64,000 bases of DNA, from NCBI RefSeq assembly GCF_000382285.1, contig NZ_KB907925.1, positions 124,001 to 188,000 on the forward strand. The letters run 5' to 3'. The notes under the pieces were generated by a model, which saw only the letters and a program-made list of their open reading frames with translations, had not been told where the DNA came from and ran no database searches. Numbering within the stretch: the stretch's first letter is position 1; each line of letters starts with the position of its first letter. A program made the translations under genes and the position numbers. Shown here one piece after another: positions 1 through 7,117 of the stretch. Source of the stretch: Solimonas variicoloris DSM 15731. Lineage in GTDB: Bacteria; Pseudomonadota; Gammaproteobacteria; Nevskiales; Nevskiaceae.

Positions 1-411
1 ATCCTCACGCCGGACAAGGTCTGGGAGGCGGTGCTCAAGGGCCCGCTGTCGGACCGACTGTTCGAGCTGCTGCAGCACCACGTCAAGCAGGCCGTCGACG
101 AACAGGCCGGCGCCGCGCGGCCGCTGGTGGCGATGCTGATCGGCTCACGCAAATACGCGGACATGAAAGTCGCCGTCGCCGAAAGCCTGATGCGCGAGCT
201 GCCGCACGCCCTGCAGTCCATCAACCACTACGCCGAAGACGCGATGGACATCCGCAACACCCTCATCCGCAAGATGCAGGCCCTGAGCCCCGAGCAGTTC
301 GAGGGCATGCTGCGGCCGGTGTTCAAGGAAGACGAGTGGGTCCTCATCACCGTCGGCGCCGTGCTGGGCTTCCTCGTCGGCGAGCTGCAGGTGTTCCTGA
401 TGGTGCATTAG
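1..411 (+). CDS. DUF445 family membrane protein, 3' part (5' end outside window)
   Basis: The reading frame is open from base 1, so only the last 136 residues are visible; the GTG at 31 is internal rather than a start. The visible part is a helical, charged stretch ending in one hydrophobic segment (WVLITVGAVLGFLVGELQ) at the extreme C-terminus. This arrangement matches the end of DUF445 proteins, which have membrane anchors at both ends of a long helical middle. The function of the family is poorly defined and nothing here adds to it. The accessory patch on the opposite strand begins just beyond its stop codon. Confidence 0.75.
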   Translation: MLTPDKVWEAVLKGPLSDRLFELLQHHVKQAVDEQAGAARPLVAMLIGSRKYADMKVAVAESLMRELPHALQSINHYAEDAMDIRNTLIRKMQALSPEQFEGMLRPVFKEDEWVLITVGAVLGFLVGELQVFLMVH

Positions 412-472
412 TCCCGGCGAGCTGCGTCGCAAGCCCTCGACGCCGCCGCATGCACGGCTGCAACCTGCGCTT

Positions 473-504
473 GCCGCGATCAGCGTTCCACTTCACCTAC
501 GGGC
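473..504. repeat. 32-nt direct repeat, copy A
   Basis: This 32-nt block recurs at 1427-1458 in the same orientation with only two mismatches. The shared core includes GCCGCGATCAGCGTT and CACTTCACCT. The two copies lie 954 bp apart and flank the toxin-antitoxin pair. The sequence is non-coding and lies just downstream (minus sense) of the toxin stop codon. It could be a recombination or insertion scar, a cassette-end element or a dispersed genomic repeat. Confidence 0.75.
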
Positions 505-544
505 CTGCGGAGAGTCCGTCACCGCTTTACCGGAGGCACCCCAG

Positions 545-841
545 CTACTCCAGCGCATAGCCGGATTCGCGCTGATGTCGTATCGACAAGATCAGTACGA
601 CGTCCTGCTCCTGCTCATGGCTATACAACGCGACATATCCAGACTTGCCGCGAGAAATCACAAGCTCTCTTAGCCCTTGCTCCGCGGAGCGCCCGATCAG
701 CGGATGATTCTCAAGGACCTGGACGGCTTCGGCGATGAGATCAACCGTCTCCAGCGCTACGGCCGGCTCGGCCTGCAAGAGAAAGTCGGTGAGCCGGCCG
801 AGATCGGCGAGCGCACGATCGGCATAGATTACGCGCGCCAA
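545..841 (-). CDS. ParE/RelE-family toxin of a type II toxin-antitoxin system
   Basis: A 98-residue basic protein. It starts with the pattern typical of the ParE/RelE fold (VIYADRALADLGRLTDFL: strand, then an Asp-rich helix) and continues with NHPLIGRS and RELVISRGKSGYVALY, which matches the central strands and conserved Arg/Tyr of ParE-like toxins. The C-terminus has the usual ILSIRHQRESGY ending. ParE members inhibit DNA gyrase and RelE members cleave mRNA; the sequence does not decide which applies. The gene overlaps the upstream antitoxin by 13 nt, the normal arrangement for such pairs. The 32-nt repeat lies immediately downstream. Confidence 0.85.
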   Translation of the reverse strand: MARVIYADRALADLGRLTDFLLQAEPAVALETVDLIAEAVQVLENHPLIGRSAEQGLRELVISRGKSGYVALYSHEQEQDVVLILSIRHQRESGYALE

Positions 842-1113
842 GCTTTTGCTCTGAGCTTCTTGGCGGACATGCCCTGCGCCCGAGCGCGCATGTACGCGTG
901 CACTTCGTCGGCTGCGTACCCCTTTCCGGATTCAAGGGCTTCTTTCCTCGACGCAACAGCGTCCGCCACGAATTGCGCCCGCCGCTCCGCATTCGTGGCG
1001 GCGGCACGAATGGCGTCGACCATGAATGCATGCGGGGTAACGCCTTGTTGCTTTGCCGCTGCGACCGCCAGCTGTTTTACGTCTTCGGGAAGCTTCAAAG
1101 AGGTCGTGGACAT
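829..1113 (-). CDS. Ribbon-helix-helix antitoxin (ParD/CopG-like)
   Basis: A 94-residue protein whose N-terminus (TTSLKLPEDVKQLAVAAAKQQG) has the short strand plus two-helix pattern of ribbon-helix-helix antitoxins. The C-terminal half (KGYAADEVHAYMRARAQG) is the extended tail that usually wraps the partner toxin. It is the first gene of the pair, which fits the usual antitoxin-first order with negative autoregulation. No operator was identified with confidence. A Phd-like assignment is less likely because the start lacks the Phd fold signature. Confidence 0.82.
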   Translation of the reverse strand: MSTTSLKLPEDVKQLAVAAAKQQGVTPHAFMVDAIRAAATNAERRAQFVADAVASRKEALESGKGYAADEVHAYMRARAQGMSAKKLRAKAWRA

Positions 1114-1485
1114 TGCCAGGCACTCCGCAAATCAGGTGGCACCACGGTAACACCGGCGCGGCAATCGCGGCAAGCCGGCTCCATGCATGGCCCAGACCGC
1201 ATGACATTCACCGTCATGGTACCGGCCTCGCAAAGGCCGTAACTCGGGTTAGCGAAGCGCCGGATCCGCATCGAACCGCCCGGGAAACAAAGCCGATAAC
1301 CAGCGTGAGCGCGGCAAAAAGTTCGTTGCGAACGTGTGGCTCTCCCGGCGAGGATCTCCATGAAGGCTCCGCCTGCAACGCAGGCTCTCGACGACGCCAA
1401 ACTTACGACGGCAACCACCTTCGTACGCCGCGATCAGCGTTTCACTTCACCTGCGGGCTTGCGGGAGGAGTCCATGTACGCCTCG
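1114..1485. other. Non-coding stretch between toxin-antitoxin pair and next gene
   Basis: These 372 bases hold no credible gene: open frames here are short, lack ribosome-binding sites and resemble no family I know. The stretch contains repeat copy B (1427-1458) and presumably the promoter of the minus-strand antitoxin. It may be a remnant of a lost gene, but nothing recognisable survives. Confidence 0.6.
1427..1458. repeat. 32-nt direct repeat, copy B
   Basis: This is the second copy of the element at 473-504, with two mismatches over 32 nt and the same orientation. In the minus-strand sense it begins about 27 nt after the stop codon of the next gene, just as copy A follows the toxin gene. 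Both copies therefore sit downstream of a minus-strand accessory gene. Confidence 0.75.
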
Positions 1486-1887
1486 TTAGGCCCGGGGCTT
1501 GAATAGAACGCGCTCAGCAAGCCAACCTCCCCGACCAATGCTGTACTCAGGCTTGAGAATGTACTCAGGGACACCGAATGGCCCAGGTGGAAACGGCCGC
1601 TCTGCCATGATGCGAAATGCTACAAAGTCTTCTTTTTTTATTTTCACGCTTTTCGGAACGAAAGTTTTAATCAGCGGAGGGAGTGGCGTTCCCGCAAGTT
1701 GAACTTCCGCCTCATCCATATCATCGCCACCCGATACGACGTTAATGATGAGGGCTGGAATTGCTGAGCCCATGACCGGCTTGCAGTCAAGATACTTACA
1801 TGCATATTCGAATGCGTCGCTGGGAGACTTGAACCGCAATGGCATGTCTGGTGCGATTTCAGGCTTTTGCTTTCGCCACCAACTCAT
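1486..1887 (-). CDS. Hypothetical protein, 133 aa
   Basis: I do not recognise the family. The protein is soluble, begins MSWWRKQKPEI, and has no signal peptide or membrane segment. A strong Shine-Dalgarno (AGGAGG, about 7 nt before ATG) supports the start. The base composition is visibly less GC-rich than in flanking core genes, including a run of T and A near 1630, suggesting acquisition by transfer. The stop codon lies inside a GCCTAAC heptamer, which resembles the end of integron gene cassettes; see findings. The name SitI3-like or immunity-type protein would be a guess, so none is given. Confidence 0.6.
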   Translation of the reverse strand: MSWWRKQKPEIAPDMPLRFKSPSDAFEYACKYLDCKPVMGSAIPALIINVVSGGDDMDEAEVQLAGTPLPPLIKTFVPKSVKIKKEDFVAFRIMAERPFPPGPFGVPEYILKPEYSIGRGGWLAERVLFKPRA

Positions 1888-1942
1888 ATAAAACCTCCTC
1901 TTTTCTTCGGCCTAGCGTTTGACATGAGCGGCGATGGAAGGG

Positions 1943-2350
1943 TTAGAGCGCGCCGCCGTGCACATAGCTTATGCCCAGGAACACAACGCATGCCGCACAT
2001 AGAAGGCGCAGAGCGAAGACGAGAGGGATGCCGACAGATACGAGAGAAAGCCAATGCTCCCCGCGCCGCAGCATGGCCAGGAACACACCCCAAACTAGTG
2101 AAAACCCAACGAACGCAGCGGCAACAACCCCGAGCGTGGGCAGCCAAGGCAAGACAAAGAAGGACCAGATCGTTATGGCAATAATGCCGAGGTTGCTCAG
2201 CAACGTGATTGGAAGAGATAGCATGACCAAGGCGTTTGATGCGGGAGATATTGCAGTACTCTCGACCCGACCAACACCTGCTTTGTCAAGGCTCGACTGT
2301 ACAACAGCGGTTGCGATGGCGATGAAAAGTGCAGCGTAGGTGATGTTCAT
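1943..2350 (-). CDS. Hypothetical four-helix membrane protein
   Basis: A 135-residue protein with about four hydrophobic segments: residues 4-20, 45-62, 65-88 and 105-130 approximately. No family was recognised. It starts with a helix containing a polar loop, and no conserved charged motif suggests a transporter or enzyme. Its base composition is less GC-rich than the core genes, like its neighbour. It lies in tandem on the minus strand with the 133-residue gene, 55 nt upstream of it. The stop codon lies in CTCTAAC, again cassette-like. Confidence 0.55.
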   Translation of the reverse strand: MNITYAALFIAIATAVVQSSLDKAGVGRVESTAISPASNALVMLSLPITLLSNLGIIAITIWSFFVLPWLPTLGVVAAAFVGFSLVWGVFLAMLRRGEHWLSLVSVGIPLVFALRLLCAACVVFLGISYVHGGAL

Positions 2351-2439
2351 GTGCGCTCTAGTCAGTATGATTTCCGTCGTCGCAGGCGCTGACCTCCGCG
2401 AGCGACTTCGACCTGCAGCGAATGGTTGTCTGCCAACGT

Positions 2440-2991
2440 CTAAACCCGCAACAGGCCGCGAAACCCTCTGGCCGCGTAGTACGACTGGGCGCCGTTGTGG
2501 TACACGAACACCGAGTCGTAGCGGCGATCACCGAACAGCGCGCCGCCGAGTTTCCTGATCTCCGGCGGCGTCACGATCCAGCTGGATGTCTTGGCATCGA
2601 AGCAGCCGAGTCTTTGCAGCTCGCGATACTGCGCCTCGGTCAGCAGTTCGATGCCCATGGCCGCCGCCATGTCCACGACGTTGCCGGCCGGCTTGTTCTC
2701 CTTTCTCGAGTCCAGCGCATCACGGTCGAAGCACAGGCTTCTGCGGCCGCTTGGACTTTCGGCGGAACAGTCACAGAAGATGACTTGCCCGGTGTTCTTG
2801 TCGTGGCCGATGACGTCCGGTTCACCGCCGGTCGCTTCCATCTCGTGAAGCGACTGCAGCTTCCCCGGATCTGCCGAAATCCGCGCCTGCACCCAAGACC
2901 AGTCGATGCCTTTGTGTCGGCCCACGTTCGTTTCGAAACGATCCTTGAGCGCGCAAATCAGCGCGTCACCTTGCTTCTTCGTCAGACCCAT
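2440..2991 (-). CDS. DUF4256 family protein
   Basis: A 183-residue soluble protein. Recognisable family features are the internal block MEATGGEPDVIGHD, the FCDCSAESPSGRRSLCFDRDA segment and the C-terminal GGALFGDRRYDSVFVYHNGAQ block, all typical of DUF4256. The biochemical role of this family is unknown. It reads as a full-length member, starting with MGLTKKQGDALICALKDRF. It belongs to the row of small minus-strand accessory genes between the DUF445 gene and the LysR/MFS pair. Confidence 0.8.
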   Translation of the reverse strand: MGLTKKQGDALICALKDRFETNVGRHKGIDWSWVQARISADPGKLQSLHEMEATGGEPDVIGHDKNTGQVIFCDCSAESPSGRRSLCFDRDALDSRKENKPAGNVVDMAAAMGIELLTEAQYRELQRLGCFDAKTSSWIVTPPEIRKLGGALFGDRRYDSVFVYHNGAQSYYAARGFRGLLRV

Positions 2992-3095
2992 GGCGCATCG
3001 CCTCCAACTTCACCGGATGTTTTGAAGAACGCGTACGAAGACTTCCCGGCACTCGGCGCGGGCCCGCCGGAGGGGAGGCGGTCGACCTGAGCAGC

Positions 3096-3503
3096 TTACT
3101 GGGCGTTTATGCATCCGCTCCTTCGCGAAACGAACCGCCCTTGCCTAGATGGAACACGCTCAAGGACCACCTTGCCATCGGCCATGCGCCCGAACCAGCT
3201 TTGCCAGTGGTCTACTCGCGCTGCATCTGGGTAGCTCACTTTTAACTCAGTGGCAGACTGCCACGATAAATTCATGTCGTAGCCCTGCTTGAGAGTCAGG
3301 ATCCGTGCGGGCGAGCTGACGCCGCGCTCGAATACAGCCACAGCCTCGTACTGCCAGCCCGCGGCGCCGCCGCCGAACTCCCGAAAGAACTCCGCCCTGA
3401 ACTGACCTCCCGGCGCTTCGCAGCCAAAGAAGACCTCTCTTTCAGCTGCCCCCTTTCCACAGGCTGCCAGGAGAAGTGCGGACGACAATAGGAGCACACG
3501 CAT
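3096..3503 (-). CDS. Small lipoprotein, unknown function
   Basis: A 135-residue protein beginning MRVLLLSSALLLAACGKG, a type II signal peptide with lipobox LLAAC, so the mature form should be lipidated at Cys and membrane anchored. I chose the ATG at 3503 rather than an upstream one at 3527 because AAGGA sits a few bases before it and the signal peptide then starts correctly. The rest of the protein (strands with FFGCEAPGGQF and a second Cys near the C-terminus) resembles no family I can name; a disulfide between the two Cys residues is possible. Confidence 0.7.
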   Translation of the reverse strand: MRVLLLSSALLLAACGKGAAEREVFFGCEAPGGQFRAEFFREFGGGAAGWQYEAVAVFERGVSSPARILTLKQGYDMNLSWQSATELKVSYPDAARVDHWQSWFGRMADGKVVLERVPSRQGRFVSRRSGCINAQ

Positions 3504-3705
3504 TTTTTCCTTAAACCCGACGCTCATCGACTGGCACGGTAATGTGCCGCCAGTCCGGCCGACGCGGTCGGGAAATCCGTCACACGGTCCAGGGCGTTGA
3601 ACGGCGGATATTCCGGCCGCCTGAGCGCCCGTCCGAACGCGCGTTCGAGCGGCGAAATCGAGAGCGTCCGCATCCGGCCTGGCACCGGCAAGCCGTGCTG
3701 CACCC

Positions 3706-4614
3706 TCATTCAGTCACCGTCGCGCGCTCGACCAGAAAATCGACGAACGCGCGGACGCGCGCCGCCGGCTTGTCGTGGCCGAGATAGAGCGCGTGGATCT
3801 CTTCGCGGTCGCCCGGCGCGTAGTCCTCCAGCAGCGGCACGAGACGCCCGGCGGCGAGATCGGCACCAATCAGGAAGTGCGCGAGGCGCACGATGCCGGC
3901 ACCGGCCACCGCCATCAGGCGCAGGGCTTCGCCCGAGTTGCCGTAGAAGTTGCCGTGCACCGCCTGCCGCTGCGGCGCGTGGGCGCTGCCCGGCGCCGGG
4001 CGCAGGTTCCAGCCTTCGAGCGCACGGCGGAAGTTGAAGTTGAGACAGTTGTGCCGATCCAGCTCGGCCGGCGTGCTTGGGGTGCCGTGGCGCTGCAGGT
4101 AGGCCGGCGCGGCGGCGACGATCCAGCGGCTGGCGCCGAGCGGGCGGGCACGCAGCGTCGAGTCGCGCAGCGGCCCGTGGCGCACGGCGACGTCGATGCG
4201 CTGATCGACAAGGTCGACGAGCGCGTCGGTCAGCGAAAGATCGACGCTCACCTGCGGATGGCGCTCGAGGAATTCCGGCAGCACCGGCAGCAGACAGTGC
4301 AGGCCGAACGGCACCGACGCCGTCACGCGCAGGCGGCCGCGCGCTTCGGCGCGCGCCGCCGTGAAGCTGCGCTCCAGGTCGTCGATCTCGGCGGCGATGG
4401 CCTGGGCGCGCACGCGGAAGGCCTCGCCCTCGGCCGTCAGCGTCAGCGCGCGCGTGGTCCGCTGCAGCAGGCGCACGCCGAGCCGCGCTTCGAGCCGCGC
4501 GATCGTGCGGCTGACGGCCGACGGCGTGACGCGCAGCGCCTTTGCCGCCGCGGCAAAGCTGCCGCCGTCGACGACGCGCAGAAACACTTCGATCTCGCCG
4601 CTGCGATTGTCCAC
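3706..4614 (-). CDS. LysR-family transcriptional regulator
   Basis: The N-terminal winged helix-turn-helix (EVFLRVVDGGSFAAAAKAL then TPSAVSRTIARLE, about residues 6-40) and a C-terminal effector-binding region ending near residue 295 identify a LysR regulator of normal length (302 aa from the GTG at 4614). The open frame extends to an ATG at 4692, but that start would add an unconserved leader and leave only 38 nt to the divergent MFS gene. The GTG gives the usual spacing and domain start. It presumably controls itself and the MFS exporter; the effector is unknown. Confidence 0.88.
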   Translation of the reverse strand: MDNRSGEIEVFLRVVDGGSFAAAAKALRVTPSAVSRTIARLEARLGVRLLQRTTRALTLTAEGEAFRVRAQAIAAEIDDLERSFTAARAEARGRLRVTASVPFGLHCLLPVLPEFLERHPQVSVDLSLTDALVDLVDQRIDVAVRHGPLRDSTLRARPLGASRWIVAAAPAYLQRHGTPSTPAELDRHNCLNFNFRRALEGWNLRPAPGSAHAPQRQAVHGNFYGNSGEALRLMAVAGAGIVRLAHFLIGADLAAGRLVPLLEDYAPGDREEIHALYLGHDKPAARVRAFVDFLVERATVTE

Positions 4615-4730
4615 GGGTCCGTCGATTCGTGATTCCGATGCAAGATCGTCGTGCCTGGCGACATTCTTATCATCAATCGCGAAGGCGGGCATCGTAGCGC
4701 CCCTTTTCCCGTGCCCTGTGGAGCGTCGCG

Positions 4731-5918
4731 ATGCCTCTCGCCCTCTATGCCCTCACCGCCGGCGCCTTCGGCATCGGCGTCACCGAGTTCGTCATCATGG
4801 GCCTGCTGCTGCAGGTCAGCGGCGATCTTGGCGTGTCGATTCCCGCCGCCGGCTTTCTGATCTCGGGCTACGCGCTCGGCGTCGTGGTCGGCGCGCCGCT
4901 GATGACGGTGGCGACCGGACGCTGGCCGCGCAGGACCGTGCTGCTGGCACTGATGGCGATCTTCACGCTCGGCAACCTCGCCTGCGCGCTGGCGCCGAAC
5001 TACGCGACGCTGCTCGCGGCGCGCGTGTTCACCGCCTTTGCGCACGGCACCTTCTTCGGCGTCGGCTCGGTGGTGGCGACCAGCCTGGTCGCGCCCGCGC
5101 GGCGCGCCTCGGCGATCGCCGTGATGTTCACCGGCCTGACCGTCGCCAACATTCTCGGCGTGCCGTTCGGCACCTGGCTTGGCCAGAGCTTCGGCTGGCG
5201 CGCGACCTTCTGGGCGGTGGCGGCGGTCGGCGTGGTCGCCCTGGCGGTGATCGCGCTGTGGGTGCCGCGCGACGCCGGCGCGCCGGAGACCGGCGACTGG
5301 CGCGCCGACCTGCGCGCGCTGGCCCGCGTGCCGGTGCTGCTCGGTCTGCTGACGACGGTGCTCGGCTTCGGCGGCATGTTCGCGGTGTTCACCTACATCG
5401 CGCCGATCCTCACCGAGATCAGCGGCTTCTCCGAGAAAGCGGTCTCGCCGATCCTGCTGGTGTTCGGCGGCGGCCTGATCGTCGGCAATCTGCTCGGCGG
5501 CCGGCTCGCCGACCGCCGCCTCCACGCGGCGCTGCTCGGCACGCTGCTGGCGCTGACCGCGACGCTGGTGCTGATGCGCTTCGCGATTCACGACCGCACG
5601 CTCGCGGTGCTTTTCGTCGGCCTGCTCGGCGCGACCTCGTTCGCGACCGTGCCGCCGCTGCAGATGTGGGTGCTCGACAAGGCGCAGGGCGCCGGCCAGA
5701 GCCTGGCATCGAGCTTCAACATCGGCGCGTTCAATCTCGGCAACGCCGCCGGCGCCTGGCTCGGCGGCGCAGTGATCGGCCACGGCTACGGCCTCGGCGC
5801 GGTGACCTGGGCCGGCGCGCTGCTGCCGCTGGCGGCGTTCGGCGTCGCGCTGTGGGCGCGCCAGCTCGAACGTTCGCGTGCGCTCACGACAGTCGCGGCG
5901 CCCTGCGCCGCCGACTGA
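4731..5918 (+). CDS. MFS transporter, AraJ/sugar-efflux-like
   Basis: A 395-residue integral membrane protein with about 12 hydrophobic helices. The start LALYALTAGAFGIGVTEFVIMG and the block GFLISGYALGVVVGAPL are characteristic of the AraJ/SotB/YdhP type of major facilitator exporters, and GRWPRRTVLL is the loop-2 motif A. These proteins are proton-driven effluxers of sugars, arabinose derivatives or drugs; the substrate cannot be read from the sequence. It diverges from the LysR gene, a classic regulator/exporter pair. Confidence 0.88.
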   Translation: MPLALYALTAGAFGIGVTEFVIMGLLLQVSGDLGVSIPAAGFLISGYALGVVVGAPLMTVATGRWPRRTVLLALMAIFTLGNLACALAPNYATLLAARVFTAFAHGTFFGVGSVVATSLVAPARRASAIAVMFTGLTVANILGVPFGTWLGQSFGWRATFWAVAAVGVVALAVIALWVPRDAGAPETGDWRADLRALARVPVLLGLLTTVLGFGGMFAVFTYIAPILTEISGFSEKAVSPILLVFGGGLIVGNLLGGRLADRRLHAALLGTLLALTATLVLMRFAIHDRTLAVLFVGLLGATSFATVPPLQMWVLDKAQGAGQSLASSFNIGAFNLGNAAGAWLGGAVIGHGYGLGAVTWAGALLPLAAFGVALWARQLERSRALTTVAAPCAAD

Positions 5919-5925
5919 ACCGGCG

Positions 5926-6939
5926 CTAGCGCGGCCGGTGCAGGCTCGGCGCGCGGCCGGCGGCGCGGCGGAACGCGCGCGTGAAGTTGGAGGCGTCGGT
6001 GTAGCCGAGTTCGTGCGCGATCTGCGTGACGCTGAGGCCGCGCCGCAGCAGCTCGCAGGCACGCTCGTGCCGGACCTGCAGCGCCAGGATGCGGAAGCTG
6101 GCGCCCTCGCGCTTGAGGTAGCGGTCGAGCGTACGTGGCGAGAGGTTCAGCGTCTGCGCCAGCTCGCCGAGCGTCGGCATGCCGTCGGCGCTCTCGCGCA
6201 GCATCATCGCCACCCAGTCGCGCACCTGGCCGACCGCGACCACGTTGCGCAGCAGCTCGGCGCAGCGCGCTTCCGCCATCTTCAGCGCGCCGGCGTCCGC
6301 CATCGGCAGCGAATGGCGCGTGAAGTCGGCATCGAACAGCAGGCGCACGCCGGGCGAGCCGATGCTGCCGAAGTGACATTGCGCGCCGCCCAGCTCGGCG
6401 TAGCGCGCGACGTGCAGCGGCGCCGGCACCGAGAAATGCAGCTGGCTGGCCGGCATCTCGCCGCTGCTCAGCATCTTGATCTCCCAGTACGTGGCCGCGG
6501 CGATCGCCTCCAGATGAAACGCAAGGCAGGCGTGGCTTTGCGGAAACGCCGGCGCGTAGCGGATCTCGGTGCGGCCGCCGCCGGCGCGGTAGTGCATGCG
6601 AAAGCTCGGCATCACCAGGCGGAAGTAGCGCGCCAGCACGCGCAGCGCGTAGTCGATGTCGGGGCTGCTGAGCATCGCGAAGCCGACGCTGGCATGCGAG
6701 CTCGGCTTCAGCACGCGGCCGACGTCCAACGCCAGATCGGCCAGGCCCGGCATCGCCAGCACCTGCGCGACCAGCGCCTCGACCTGGCTCCAGCGCAGCT
6801 TCGCCTCCGGCAGCGCCATCGCCTCCGGCTTCAGGCGTACCGCGCGCAGCAGCGCGAGCACGTCGACGCCGCGCGCGGCGAGCACCTCGCCCATGCGCAC
6901 GTAGTAGCGCGCCGGCACTTCGGGGTCGTTGCGCTTCAT
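5926..6939 (-). CDS. AraC-family regulator, candidate alkB activator
   Basis: A 337-residue protein with an N-terminal arabinose-binding-type domain (PF12625 type, with FAMLSSPDIDYALRVLARYF and VRLLFDADFTRHSLP) and a C-terminal AraC double helix-turn-helix (LGELAQTLNLSPRTLDRYLK, then ITQIAHELGYTDASNFTRAF-like). The chosen ATG at 6939 starts at the domain boundary; upstream codons in frame would cover the operator region. Members of this group activate catabolic genes, and the divergent neighbour is the alkane monooxygenase. Two matched palindromes lie in the shared promoter region. Confidence 0.9.
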   Translation of the reverse strand: MKRNDPEVPARYYVRMGEVLAARGVDVLALLRAVRLKPEAMALPEAKLRWSQVEALVAQVLAMPGLADLALDVGRVLKPSSHASVGFAMLSSPDIDYALRVLARYFRLVMPSFRMHYRAGGGRTEIRYAPAFPQSHACLAFHLEAIAAATYWEIKMLSSGEMPASQLHFSVPAPLHVARYAELGGAQCHFGSIGSPGVRLLFDADFTRHSLPMADAGALKMAEARCAELLRNVVAVGQVRDWVAMMLRESADGMPTLGELAQTLNLSPRTLDRYLKREGASFRILALQVRHERACELLRRGLSVTQIAHELGYTDASNFTRAFRRAAGRAPSLHRPR

Positions 6940-6976
6940 GTCGGCGGCACGGGCTCGGCTGCGGGTCGAGGCAGCA

Positions 6977-7013
6977 CTGTCTGAAAAAGACAGGGTGATG
7001 TCAATAAATGACA
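6977..7013. promoter_or_regulatory. Two tandem TGTC-N7-GACA palindromes, candidate AraC operators
   Basis: TGTCTGAAAAAGACA at 6978-6992 (the arms extend to CTGTCT/AGACAG at 6977-6993) and TGTCAATAAATGACA at 6999-7013 share the pattern TGTC-N7-GACA. Their centres are 21 bp apart, two helical turns, so both would lie on the same DNA face. They sit between the divergent AraC gene and alkB, about 105-140 bp before the alkB start codon and 38 bp before the regulator start codon. Binding by the neighbouring regulator is inferred from position. Confidence 0.7.
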
Positions 7014-7117
7014 GGATGGCGGCCGGCGCCGCCACTCACAATGCTGGCGCATTCCAACAGTGCCGCGGCATTCGCATACGCACGCGGCATCCCAGACGGA
7101 TCGAAGGAGAATCGTTC

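Noticed and set aside
1236-1320. A GTTAGC/GTAACTC stretch that looked like another integron attC site
   Set aside because: The heptamers do not fit GTTRRRY or RYYYAAC and no paired arms were found.
7032-7042. A sigma-70 promoter for alkB downstream of the palindromes
   Set aside because: ATGACA resembles a -35 box but the only -10-like hexamer is at the wrong spacing, so no promoter is annotated.
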